This document shows positions 1 to 7,225 of a stretch of 11,544 bases of DNA, in pieces. The DNA comes from Syntrophaceae bacterium UBA6255 (lineage in GTDB: Bacteria > Desulfobacterota > Syntrophia > Syntrophales > Smithellaceae), in NCBI GenBank assembly GCA_002441205.1, contig DJVN01000278.1:1-11544 (forward strand), given 5' to 3'. Under the pieces are notes generated by a model that did not search any database, was not told the origin of the DNA, and was given only the letters and a program-made list of their open reading frames with translations. Positions within the stretch are counted from its first letter, which is position 1. Each line of letters begins with the position of its first letter. A program made the translations under genes and the position numbers.

Positions 1-1115
1 CCACGGGCGGTTATCTGGTTTACGGATCCTATACCCACAAGATTGTTTTCGATTATCATGACGGCGATATGTACTGGTGCACCGCCGATCTGGGCTGGGT
101 TACGGGTCACACCTATATTCTTTACGGGCCTCTCTGCAATGGCGCGACATCCGTTATGTTTGAAGGCGTTCCCAACTATCCGACCTACAGCCGCTTCTGG
201 CAGGTGGTCGAAAAATACAAAGTCAATATTTTCTACACCGCTCCAACCGCCATTCGCGCGATCGCCAAGGAAGGCGACGAGTTCGTGAAGAAATGCGACA
301 TCTCCAGTCTGCAGACGCTGGGAACAGTCGGCGAGCCGATCAACCCCGAAGCATGGAACTGGTACTACAATTTAATTGGCCGCGGCGAATGCCCCATCGT
401 GGACACCTGGTGGCAGACTGAAACCGGTGGAATTTTGATTACACCTCTGCCCGGCGCGATTGAAATCAAACCCGGCATGGCGACACTGCCCTTCTTCGGC
501 GTACAGCCGGTGCTGGTGGATGATGAAGGAAAAGAATTCAAGGATACGGTTGCCAGCGGTGCGCTGTGCATCAAGGTACCATGGCCCGGAATTATGAGAG
601 GCGTTTATGGCGATCCCAAGCGCTTCCAGGAAACCTACTTTGAGCAGTTCCCCGGCTACTACGTGACCGGTGACGGCTGCCGCCGTGACAAAGATGGTTA
701 CTATCAGATTACCGGACGTATTGACGATGTTATCAATGTATCCGGTCATCGTATGGGTACTGCTGAAGTCGAAAGTGCTCTGGTTGCTCATAAGTCTGTC
801 GCGGAAGCCGCCGTTGTCGGTATGCCGCACGACATCAAGGGGCAGGGCATTTACGCTTACGTCACGTTGAAGACCGGCGTGGAGAAATCCGATGCTCTGA
901 AGAAAGAATTGGTCGCTCATGTCCGCACGGTTATCGGACCCATCGCTACACCCGACAAGATTCAATGGGCTGATGGTCTTCCCAAAACACGCAGCGGCAA
1001 GATCATGAGAAGAATTTTAAAGAAAGTCGCCGCCAATGATCTCGGCAATCTGGGTGATACCAGCACGCTGGCAGATCCAAGCGTTGTTGACGACATCGTC
1101 AAGAACAGACAGTAA
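1..1115 (+). CDS. acs: Acetyl-CoA synthetase, AMP-forming (C-terminal part; 5' end outside window)
   Basis: The reading frame is open from base 3 and ends at TAA 1113-1115, giving about 370 residues of an enzyme usually near 650, so roughly the first 280 are off the left edge. It interconverts acetate, ATP and CoA with acetyl-CoA, AMP and PPi through an acetyl-adenylate, in the cytoplasm. Visible signatures are TGGYLVY at the very start, ADLGWVTGH, the VGEPINPEAW stretch, the adenylate-binding DTWWQTETGG motif, the hinge region GRIDDVINVSGHRMGTAEVES, and the C-terminal PKTRSGKIMRR whose catalytic lysine is codon 999-1001. This lysine is the residue acetylated in Salmonella Acs. The C-terminal NLGDTSTLADPSVV tail is also typical of true Acs rather than other acyl-CoA ligases. 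In Syntrophus aciditrophicus an Acs of this type has been shown to run towards ATP formation from acetyl-CoA, AMP and PPi. That direction here is inference, supported by the adjacent etf genes. No frameshift is seen in the visible part. Confidence 0.97.
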   Translation, partial: TGGYLVYGSYTHKIVFDYHDGDMYWCTADLGWVTGHTYILYGPLCNGATSVMFEGVPNYPTYSRFWQVVEKYKVNIFYTAPTAIRAIAKEGDEFVKKCDISSLQTLGTVGEPINPEAWNWYYNLIGRGECPIVDTWWQTETGGILITPLPGAIEIKPGMATLPFFGVQPVLVDDEGKEFKDTVASGALCIKVPWPGIMRGVYGDPKRFQETYFEQFPGYYVTGDGCRRDKDGYYQITGRIDDVINVSGHRMGTAEVESALVAHKSVAEAAVVGMPHDIKGQGIYAYVTLKTGVEKSDALKKELVAHVRTVIGPIATPDKIQWADGLPKTRSGKIMRRILKKVAANDLGNLGDTSTLADPSVVDDIVKNRQ

Positions 1116-1124
1116 AAAAATAGA

Positions 1125-1158
1125 GTCCGGTTCCCCGCAAAGGGAATCGGACTTTTTT
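1125..1158 (+). terminator. Rho-independent terminator after acs
   Basis: An 11-bp stem (1125-1135 with 1142-1152, one G-T wobble) closes a 6-nt loop and is followed by six T (1153-1158). It starts 9 bases after the acs stop and lies before the etfB leader. This suggests that acs can be expressed separately from etfBA. Confidence 0.9.
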
Positions 1159-1183
1159 ATGAAAACAAAAGAAAAAATACAAA

Positions 1184-1214
1184 TGCGTGTTTCCCCTAAA
1201 AAGAATCACACGCA
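1184..1214. repeat. Inverted repeat in the etfB leader, possible operator or leader hairpin
   Basis: TGCGTGT (1184-1190) and ACACGCA (1208-1214) are perfect 7-base inverted arms separated by 17 bases. The right arm ends 6 bases before the etfB ribosome binding site. It could be a regulator site or an RNA hairpin close to the start. No known regulator motif is recognised, and arms this short can arise by chance. Confidence 0.35.
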
Positions 1215-1220
1215 GAAGAA

Positions 1221-1226
1221 GGAGGT
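1221..1226 (+). promoter_or_regulatory. Ribosome binding site that fixes the GTG start of etfB
   Basis: GGAGGT lies 8 bases before the GTG at 1235. It is the only strong Shine-Dalgarno sequence in the leader and decides between the GTG start and an upstream in-frame ATG at 1187, which has no such site and would add a basic, non-homologous N-terminus. Confidence 0.85.
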
Positions 1227-1234
1227 TGGACAAA

Positions 1235-2005
1235 GTGAATATTATCGCATGCGTAAAACAAGTACCGGATACGGAAGCCCAGATCAAAGTCAAAGCAGAC
1301 GGATCAGGGATAGACGATGGCCAGATTAAATGGGTCATGAATCCTTATGATGAGTACGGTGTGGAAGAAGCTCTGAAACTGAAAGAGAAAAACGGCGGGG
1401 ACGTCACCATTGTCTCCGTGGGACCGGCAAGAGCGATGGAAACCATTAGAACCGCTCTGGCGATGGGCGCGGATAAAGGCATCCATATCAGTGATCCCGC
1501 GCTGGATAACGCCGATGCTTTTGTCACCGCATCAGCTCTGGCAGCCGCCATCAAAGGACTGCCCCATGACATTATTTTCTGCGGACAGCGCGCCATTGAC
1601 GATGACTCCGGTCAGGTCGGCGCCATGCTGGCCGAACTTCTGGGAATTCCCCAGCTGACCCTGGTCACCAAACTGGATTACGCCGGTTCTTCCGTGAAAG
1701 TAATCAAACCGATTGAAGGAGCACAGCTCTCAGTAGAAACCAGCTTACCCTGCGTGGTAACGGCGCAGAAAGGTCTCAATGAACCCCGCTACGCGTCACT
1801 TCCCGGCATTATGAAAGCCAAGAAGAAACCCGTGGATGTGAAAAACGCGGCCGCTTTGGGCATCGCCACCGATGTGAAAGCCAAGGTAGCCAAAGTTGTT
1901 CCGCCCCCAGCCCGTGCAGCCGGCAAGATCATTTGCGGTGATGATGCGGCTCAGAAAGCGGCGGAATTGGCCCGGTGTCTCAGGGAAGAAGCTAAAGCAA
2001 TTTAA
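1235..2005 (+). CDS. etfB: Electron transfer flavoprotein, beta subunit
   Basis: This is the small subunit of the cytoplasmic EtfAB dimer, which accepts electrons from acyl-CoA dehydrogenases. It is 256 residues long, normal for the family, when started at GTG 1235. From there the protein opens with NIIACVKQVPDTEAQI, the usual EtfB N-terminus. Other family signatures are the NPYDEYGVEEALKLKE segment and GQRAIDDDSGQVG at about residues 117-129, the nucleotide-binding loop that holds AMP in ordinary Etfs and FAD in bifurcating ones. The conserved C-terminal part includes LPCVVTAQKGLNEPRYASLPGIMKAKKKP in two adjoining blocks. etfA follows after 23 bases, so the two are surely one transcription unit. 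The Asp-Asp-Asp run in the loop looks closer to non-bifurcating Etfs such as the human one, but I would not decide the type without an alignment. The ATG at 1187 was rejected as the start for lack of a ribosome binding site and of homology. Confidence 0.96.
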   Translation: MNIIACVKQVPDTEAQIKVKADGSGIDDGQIKWVMNPYDEYGVEEALKLKEKNGGDVTIVSVGPARAMETIRTALAMGADKGIHISDPALDNADAFVTASALAAAIKGLPHDIIFCGQRAIDDDSGQVGAMLAELLGIPQLTLVTKLDYAGSSVKVIKPIEGAQLSVETSLPCVVTAQKGLNEPRYASLPGIMKAKKKPVDVKNAAALGIATDVKAKVAKVVPPPARAAGKIICGDDAAQKAAELARCLREEAKAI

Positions 2006-2028
2006 TTTAAAAGCGGAGGAATTGAAAA

Positions 2029-3000
2029 ATGGCAAAAGGAATATTTGTAATTGCGGAACAGAGAGACGGCGCCCTGCGTAAAGTAAGTTTTGAGCTTGCT
2101 TCCGCGGCCAGAAAACTGGCTGACCAGACAGGAGATGAAGTCAGCGCCATTCTGCTCGGTTCAGGTATAGAAAGTTTGGCTGCCGAATTGGGTAAATTCG
2201 GTGTGGATAAAGTTTTTGTCGGCGACAACGCGGCTTTGGAACCCTATGTGACCGAAGCGCACGCTCAGGTCGTCGCCAAAATATTAAAAGATAATGATGC
2301 GGCTATCGCGCTGTTTGGCGCTTCCGTTCAGGGCAAGGATCTTTCCGCCCGCGTAGCGGCCAAGCTGGCCGGTGGTCTGGCGACAGACTGCACGGATGTG
2401 AAAGTTGACGGCGGCAAACTGGTTGCCGTTCGCCCGATGTACGCCGGCAAGTGCTTCGGCGAAGTGGTTTTCAATACCACTCCGGCCATGGCCTCGTTGC
2501 GTCCCAATGTGTTTCCGGCGGTGGAAAATGTCAAAGCCGGCGCGGTCACCAAGGTTGACGTTGCTGTTGACGCCCAGAAGAGCAAGATTCTGGAAGTGCA
2601 GAAAGACACCAGCGGCAAGGTTGACCTGACCGAAGCCACCATCATTGTATCCGGCGGACGCGGCATGAAGGGTCCGGATGAATACAAGATTCTGGAAGAG
2701 CTGGCTGACGTACTTAAGGGAACTGTCGGCGCTTCCCGCGCGGCGGTTGATGCCGGATGGCGTCCGCAGAAAGATCAGGTCGGACAGACCGGAAAAGTTG
2801 TTTCTCCGAACCTGTATGTCGCCTGTGGCATTTCCGGCGCGATTCAGCATCTGGCGGGCATGAGCTCATCCAAGTGTATCGTCGCTATTAATAAGGATGC
2901 GGAAGCTCCTATTTTTACAAAAGCGGATTTTGGTGTTGTTGATGATCTTTTCAAGGTCGTTCCTGAATTGACCGCTGCCTGCAAGAAACTGCTGGCGTAA
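2029..3000 (+). CDS. etfA: Electron transfer flavoprotein, alpha subunit
   Basis: This is the large subunit of EtfAB, which carries the redox-active FAD. It is 323 residues, the usual length. GCGGAGGA sits 8 bases before the ATG. The N-terminal half opens with GIFVIAEQRDGALRKVSFEL and folds as an adenine-nucleotide alpha-hydrolase-like domain. The C-terminal FAD domain shows VSGGRGMKGPDEY, SRAAVDAGW (residues 236-244, Arg237 being the conserved flavin-contacting arginine), QVGQTGK (250-256), ISGAIQHLAGM (268-278) and the closing IVAINKDAEAPIF and D-F-G-V-V-D-D-L-F-K-V-V-P-E-L segment. It lies between etfB and the membrane iron-sulfur oxidoreductase. In syntrophs that gene order marks an Etf feeding electrons from acyl-CoA oxidation into the quinone pool. 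Nothing is truncated and no key residue is visibly missing. Confidence 0.97.
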   Translation: MAKGIFVIAEQRDGALRKVSFELASAARKLADQTGDEVSAILLGSGIESLAAELGKFGVDKVFVGDNAALEPYVTEAHAQVVAKILKDNDAAIALFGASVQGKDLSARVAAKLAGGLATDCTDVKVDGGKLVAVRPMYAGKCFGEVVFNTTPAMASLRPNVFPAVENVKAGAVTKVDVAVDAQKSKILEVQKDTSGKVDLTEATIIVSGGRGMKGPDEYKILEELADVLKGTVGASRAAVDAGWRPQKDQVGQTGKVVSPNLYVACGISGAIQHLAGMSSSKCIVAINKDAEAPIFTKADFGVVDDLFKVVPELTAACKKLLA

Positions 3001-3021
3001 AAACATTGGTTATAAATTTAA

Positions 3022-3055
3022 AAGTTTCCGGCAGTGGTATCGCTGCCGGAAACTT
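3022..3055. other. Strong hairpin without U-tract between etfA and the EMO gene
   Basis: A perfect 13-bp inverted repeat (3022-3034 with 3043-3055) has an 8-nt loop and begins 22 bases after the etfA stop. The downstream bases are AATGTAAAAAAA rather than a T run, so it is not a standard terminator on either strand. It may protect the etfBA 3' end while letting some transcription continue into the next gene. The rest of the 167-bp gap (3001-3167) shows no convincing promoter. Confidence 0.75.
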
Positions 3056-3167
3056 AATGTAAAAAAACAGTTCATGACTTTCGTCAAAATTTTCTTATTC
3101 AAGTGAACAAAGACTTGGGGGAAGATTAAATTAAAAAGCACATAACCTCAATTATTTCGGAGGATCA

Positions 3168-5333
3168 ATGGAACATCATGGTATTAGCCCTATCGGAATA
3201 GGGAATGAAGGTCGTCAGGTTTTCTGGAACGCTCATAGCTTTGAGCCGTTCCTTTTTCTTTTTACTGCCATTGCCATGGCAATATTTGCCTACGGTGTTT
3301 ATAAACGCTGGAAGCTCTGGAAAGCGATGGGCAAGGATGAAATCCGTGTGGACGAGCTTCCGGCACGAATAAAATCTCTCATTATGAACGGATTTTTCCA
3401 GGTCAAAACATGGAAAGATATATACCCGGGAATTATGCATGGCTGTATCTTCTTTGGTTTCTTTGTTTTGATTTTCGGCGCCGCTTTTGATGCCGGCGAA
3501 TTCCATATTACGGAACCCTTGTTCAGCTGGGCGTTTTTGCGAGGCAGCTTTTATCTCGGATTTTCATTTCTGATGGATTTGTTCGGTCTGGTGGTGCTCA
3601 TCGGCGTTTTGATGGCGGCCTATCGCCGGTACATTCAAAAACCGGATCGCCTCACGTATAAAGGCACGCCGGACACAACCCCCGAAGACGGCATCGTTCT
3701 TTTGTTAATCGGCGGTATTATCGTGACCGGATTCATCATTGAAGCTTTGCGTATTCACGCCACACTTGATCCTGTTACAGGTTACGCCACGTGGGAAGGA
3801 TGGTCATTTGTCGGCTGGACCCTGGCCAATTTAATTTCCGGCATGGATATTGAAGCCGCTAAGACATGGCATTCGATCAGTTGGTGGACCCATACTTTTA
3901 TCGCACTCGGTTTCATCGCTTACATTCCTTACTCCCGATTGATGCATATCATCACCACGCCGGCCAATCATTTCTTTGCCACGCTCAAACCGGCCGGATA
4001 TGTGGAACCGATTCGCGATATTGAAAATCAGGAATCCTTTGGTGTCTCCAAACTGGAAGAATTTACGTGGAAGCAGATTTTTGATTCTGACGCCTGCACC
4101 AAATGCGGACGTTGTCAGGACGGTTGTCCGGCTTATCTGACCGGCAAACATTTATCACCCAAGAAGCTGATTCAGGATATCAAGACGTTCTGGCTGGAGC
4201 AGGCTCCTCTGGCGGCAACCAAGGCGGTTGTCCCTGTTGCGGAAGGCGCGGAAGCACCGGCTCCGGCCGAAGCTGTTGAAGGCGAAGCGCCGGAAAAAGC
4301 TTTGATTGGCGATGTCGTTGATCTGAATTCGGTGTGGGATTGCACCAATTGTATGTATTGTATGGAAAACTGTTCGTCTTCGATTGAACATATCCAGAAG
4401 ATTATCGATATGCGCCGCTACAAGGTTCTGACCGAGGCGGATTTCGCTCCGGAACTGCAGTTGACCTATCGTAACATGGAAAACAATTCCAACCCCTGGG
4501 GCATCGGTGCTCATATGCGCGGTGACTGGGCGAAAGAATTGGGAATCAAGACTCTTGCTGAAGATCCCAACGTCGAATATCTTTTCTACGTCGGTTGCTC
4601 CGGATCTTTTGATGACCGCGGTAAAAAGATATCTGTGGCCTTTGCCAAGATTCTGCAGGCCGCCGGTGTCAGCTTTGGCATTTTAGGCGGCGAAGAAAGC
4701 TGCTGCGGCGATTCAGCAATGCGCGGCGGTAATGATTATCTCTTCCAGTCGCAGGCTCAGGCCAATATCGAAATTATGAACGGCTATGGCGTAAAGAAGA
4801 TTATCGCCATCTGCCCGCATGGCTATAACTGTATCAAGAAAGATTACCCCAATTTTGGCGGCAACTATGAAGTTTATCATCATACGGAAATCATTGCCGA
4901 CCTGATTGCGAAGGGTAAGATTAAATTCACCCAGAAACTGAATGGAACATATACGTATCATGATTCCTGCTTCCTGGGCCGTTACAATCAGGTTTACGAG
5001 CAGCCACGCAGTATCTTGAATGCCATCTCCGGCGTGAACGTTGTCGAAATGGAACGCAATTTCTCCAAGAGCTTCTGCTGCGGCGCCGGTGGTGCCAGAA
5101 TGTGGATGGAGGAACATGGTGACCGAATCAACAACGCACGTACCGATCAGGCCGCGGCAACAAACGCCGGCACGGTCGCCGTCGGATGTCCGTTCTGTCT
5201 AACCATGTTCTCTGACGGTATCAAAGACAGGCAGCTTACAGAAAAGATGGTTGCGCTGGATATCGCCGAAATCGTTCTCAAGGCGATGGGCATGGAAGAA
5301 GTCAAAGAGCCCGTTGATGTTTGCGCAACGTAA
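3168..5333 (+). CDS. Membrane-bound FeS oxidoreductase, Etf:(methyl)menaquinone oxidoreductase (EMO) type
   Basis: The 721-residue protein probably takes electrons from EtfAB and reduces membrane (methyl)menaquinone, as shown for EMO enzymes of syntrophic bacteria. About six hydrophobic segments fill the NarI-like N-terminal part (near residues 26-45, 87-108, 128-152, 175-195, 212-225, 241-262), with candidate haem histidines such as His91, His235, His242 and His260. Two ferredoxin-like clusters follow: CTKCGRCQDGC-P (Cys310, 313, 316, 320) and CTNCMYCMENC-S (Cys392, 395, 398, 402). The soluble part has two CCG domains of the HdrD/GlpC type: Cys-Cys-Gly at 512-514 with CPHGYNC downstream, and at 637-639 with GCPFC downstream. 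Between the two clusters lies an Ala/Pro/Glu-rich insert (about 350-381). The serine after the last cysteine of the second cluster replaces the usual proline. GGAGGA stands only 3 bases before the ATG. The position after etfBA fits the role. Other HdrD-like oxidoreductases are the main alternative. Confidence 0.9.
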   Translation: MEHHGISPIGIGNEGRQVFWNAHSFEPFLFLFTAIAMAIFAYGVYKRWKLWKAMGKDEIRVDELPARIKSLIMNGFFQVKTWKDIYPGIMHGCIFFGFFVLIFGAAFDAGEFHITEPLFSWAFLRGSFYLGFSFLMDLFGLVVLIGVLMAAYRRYIQKPDRLTYKGTPDTTPEDGIVLLLIGGIIVTGFIIEALRIHATLDPVTGYATWEGWSFVGWTLANLISGMDIEAAKTWHSISWWTHTFIALGFIAYIPYSRLMHIITTPANHFFATLKPAGYVEPIRDIENQESFGVSKLEEFTWKQIFDSDACTKCGRCQDGCPAYLTGKHLSPKKLIQDIKTFWLEQAPLAATKAVVPVAEGAEAPAPAEAVEGEAPEKALIGDVVDLNSVWDCTNCMYCMENCSSSIEHIQKIIDMRRYKVLTEADFAPELQLTYRNMENNSNPWGIGAHMRGDWAKELGIKTLAEDPNVEYLFYVGCSGSFDDRGKKISVAFAKILQAAGVSFGILGGEESCCGDSAMRGGNDYLFQSQAQANIEIMNGYGVKKIIAICPHGYNCIKKDYPNFGGNYEVYHHTEIIADLIAKGKIKFTQKLNGTYTYHDSCFLGRYNQVYEQPRSILNAISGVNVVEMERNFSKSFCCGAGGARMWMEEHGDRINNARTDQAAATNAGTVAVGCPFCLTMFSDGIKDRQLTEKMVALDIAEIVLKAMGMEEVKEPVDVCAT

Positions 5334-5357
5334 TCAATTACTTTGAAAAATAAGCAC

Positions 5358-5388
5358 AAAGCCCGGTCTAACCAACCGGGCTTTTTTT
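5358..5388 (+). terminator. Rho-independent terminator after the EMO-type gene
   Basis: A 10-bp stem (5358-5367 with 5375-5384, GC-rich core GCCCGGT/ACCGGGC) closes a 7-nt loop. Seven T (5382-5388) follow, the first three of them pairing with the A run at the stem base. It separates the etf/EMO unit from the ligase gene. Confidence 0.92.
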
Positions 5389-5409
5389 ATGAGAAAAACA
5401 AAAATATGA

Positions 5410-5437
5410 TTGAATTTCGAGAGCGGTAGAGTATAAT
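5410..5437 (+). promoter_or_regulatory. Sigma-70-type promoter for the acyl-CoA ligase
   Basis: TTGAAT (5410-5415) and a perfect TATAAT (5432-5437) are separated by 16 bases. The -10 box lies 32 bases before the ATG, and a purine-rich GGGGGG ribosome binding site (5456-5461) follows. The promoter begins just after the upstream terminator, so the ligase appears to have its own transcription start. Confidence 0.75.
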
Positions 5438-5469
5438 GCCATAATTTTAAAATTTGGGGGGTAGTAAAA

Positions 5470-7158
5470 ATGGCAGCAAGTATTTATGACAGTAAACCTT
5501 GGTTAAAATCCTACGAAAAAGGCGTTCCGGAAAGCATCAAATATGAAGAACTTACCATGCCGGACTATCTGGAAAAATCGGCAAAGGATTTTTCCAATGA
5601 TACGGCACTGGTGTTTGTCGGTTACAAGCTGACCTACAGGCAGTTTAAAGATCAGGTGGACAGATTTGCCACATGTTTGACGGACTTTGGTGTCAAAAAA
5701 GGCGATGCCGTCGCCATTCTTTTGCCGAATAGCATTCCCTGCGTTGTCGCTTACTATTCTATTCTGAAAATAGGCGCCATCGCTGTTATGAATAATCCGT
5801 TATACTCCGATCCGGAGCTGGAGCATCAATTCAACGATTCCGGTTCCAAGGTGCTCATCACGCTTGATGCCGTCTGCAACCGTATGATTGCTCTGCGGCC
5901 GAAGACAAAGATCAAGCAGATTGTTTACATGAGCATCGGTGATTTTCTTAATCCGATTAAAAGATTTCTCGGGAAAAAAATGAAGAAGTTTCCCTTTGCG
6001 GATGTGCCGCCAACTCCTGACGTGTACCGCTGGATGGATTGTATTGCCAAATATAAGCCCAATCCTCCTCAATTAAAAATGACATTTGACGATATTGCCA
6101 TGTACCAATATACCGGTGGAACAACCGGTGTGTCCAAGGGAGTCGTTCTGACTCATGGCAATTTAAGCAAGCAGGTTCAGCAAATCGACGCCTGGTACCC
6201 GACTTTTAAAAAAGGTGGAGGCAATGCCATGCTGGGCGCCTTGCCTTATTTTCATGTGTTCGGACTCTCCTGTTCCATGAATCTGTGTGTTTATATGGGC
6301 TGGAATCAGATTCTCATTCCCCGGCCGCAGCCGCAACCGCTTTTGGAAGCGATTCGGGAGTACAAGCCGACCTTTACACCCTTAGTGCCGACCATGTTTA
6401 TAGGTATGCTGAGTCATCCAGATCTCAAAAAAACCGATATGAGCTGTATCAAGGGAGCTTTTTCCGGCAGCGCTCCCCTTCCGGTTGAGATTATTCATGA
6501 GTTTCAAAAGCTGACAGGAGCCTACATATCCGAAGGATTCGGCATGACGGAAACCTGTCCTGTAACCCATATGAATCCGTTCAATGGCAAGCAGAAAGTC
6601 GGCAGCGTCGGCCTGCCCTGCTCCGATACATTGGCGAGAATCGTTGATCTTGATGATGGCGTAACGGACATGCCTGTTGGAAAACCGGGAGAATTAATTG
6701 TCAAAGGCCCGCAGGTTATGAAAGGGTACAAAGGCATGCCGGAAGAAACGGCCAACGTTCTGAAGGACGGCTGGATGTACACAGGAGATATTGCCACCAT
6801 GGATGAAGAAGGATATTTTTATATCGTTGACCGCAAGAAAGATATGATTATCTCCGGTGGATACAATGTCTATCCCCGCGACATCGATGAAGTCTATTAC
6901 GGCAATCCTAAAGTGGAAGAAGCCTGCTCCATCGGCATTCCTGATGCAAAACGCGGGGAAAATGTGAAACTCTTTATCGTTCTCAAGCAGGGTCAGACGG
7001 CGACAGCCGAAGAGATGATTGAATTCGGCAAGGCCCATCTGGCCGCCTATAAGCTGCCGTCTGAAGTTGAATTCCGTAACGAACTGCCCAAAACCACCGT
7101 GGGTAAAATACTGCGCAAAGAGTTAAGAGCGGAAGAATTAAAGAAAAGAAAAGGTTAA
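5470..7158 (+). CDS. Fatty acid (acyl)-CoA ligase, AMP-forming, FadD-like
   Basis: The 562-residue cytoplasmic or membrane-associated enzyme activates a carboxylic acid to its CoA thioester with ATP, giving AMP and PPi. Motifs of the ANL superfamily are all present: P-loop YTGGTTGVSKG (214-224), SEGFGMTETCPVTHMNP (354-370), GWMYTGDIATMDEEGY (434-449), the hinge DRKKDMIISGGYNVYPRDID (454-473) and the C-terminal PKTTVGKILRKELR with catalytic Lys546. The DRKKDMI and NVYP wording and the segment around LNPIKRFLGKKMKK (160-173) point to the medium/long-chain FadD group rather than Acs or benzoate ligases. The chain-length range cannot be read from sequence. The ATG at 5470 follows a G-rich ribosome binding site. 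A strong promoter and flanking terminators make it a single-gene unit or one reading through into the enoyl-CoA hydratase. It would supply acyl-CoA to the beta-oxidation route served by the upstream Etf/EMO genes. Confidence 0.93.
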   Translation: MAASIYDSKPWLKSYEKGVPESIKYEELTMPDYLEKSAKDFSNDTALVFVGYKLTYRQFKDQVDRFATCLTDFGVKKGDAVAILLPNSIPCVVAYYSILKIGAIAVMNNPLYSDPELEHQFNDSGSKVLITLDAVCNRMIALRPKTKIKQIVYMSIGDFLNPIKRFLGKKMKKFPFADVPPTPDVYRWMDCIAKYKPNPPQLKMTFDDIAMYQYTGGTTGVSKGVVLTHGNLSKQVQQIDAWYPTFKKGGGNAMLGALPYFHVFGLSCSMNLCVYMGWNQILIPRPQPQPLLEAIREYKPTFTPLVPTMFIGMLSHPDLKKTDMSCIKGAFSGSAPLPVEIIHEFQKLTGAYISEGFGMTETCPVTHMNPFNGKQKVGSVGLPCSDTLARIVDLDDGVTDMPVGKPGELIVKGPQVMKGYKGMPEETANVLKDGWMYTGDIATMDEEGYFYIVDRKKDMIISGGYNVYPRDIDEVYYGNPKVEEACSIGIPDAKRGENVKLFIVLKQGQTATAEEMIEFGKAHLAAYKLPSEVEFRNELPKTTVGKILRKELRAEELKKRKG

Positions 7159-7167
7159 TCAATCTTG

Positions 7168-7206
7168 AAAATGGAGACGCTTCACGAGAGGCGTCTCCAT
7201 TTTTTT
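7168..7206 (+). terminator. Rho-independent terminator after the ligase, close to the next start
   Basis: A 10-bp stem (7171-7180 with 7191-7200) extended by three A-T pairs has a 10-nt loop and ends in a T run to 7206. The next ribosome binding site begins only 6 bases later, so no separate promoter fits between them. Readthrough or a promoter inside the ligase must supply the downstream gene. Confidence 0.92.
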
Positions 7207-7225
7207 ATGACGAAGGGAAAGCATC

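Noticed and set aside
372..965. Open frame of 197 codons on the minus strand inside acs
   Set aside because: It is antisense to strongly conserved Acs motifs and has no recognisable domain.
1187..1234. Longer etfB start at ATG 1187
   Set aside because: The added residues are a basic run unlike any EtfB N-terminus, there is no ribosome binding site before 1187, and GGAGGT fits the GTG at 1235.
1036..1329. Short + strand frame spanning the acs end and the etfB start
   Set aside because: It runs through the acs terminator hairpin and overlaps etfB out of frame, with a low-complexity product.
2284..2850. Open frame of 188 codons on the minus strand inside etfA
   Set aside because: It lies wholly antisense to a clear etfA, has no ribosome binding site and resembles no protein family I know. 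It is a shadow of the coding frame.
3022..3055. Hairpin as a standard rho-independent terminator
   Set aside because: The stem is strong, but there is no T run on the + strand and only a mixed AT stretch on the minus strand.
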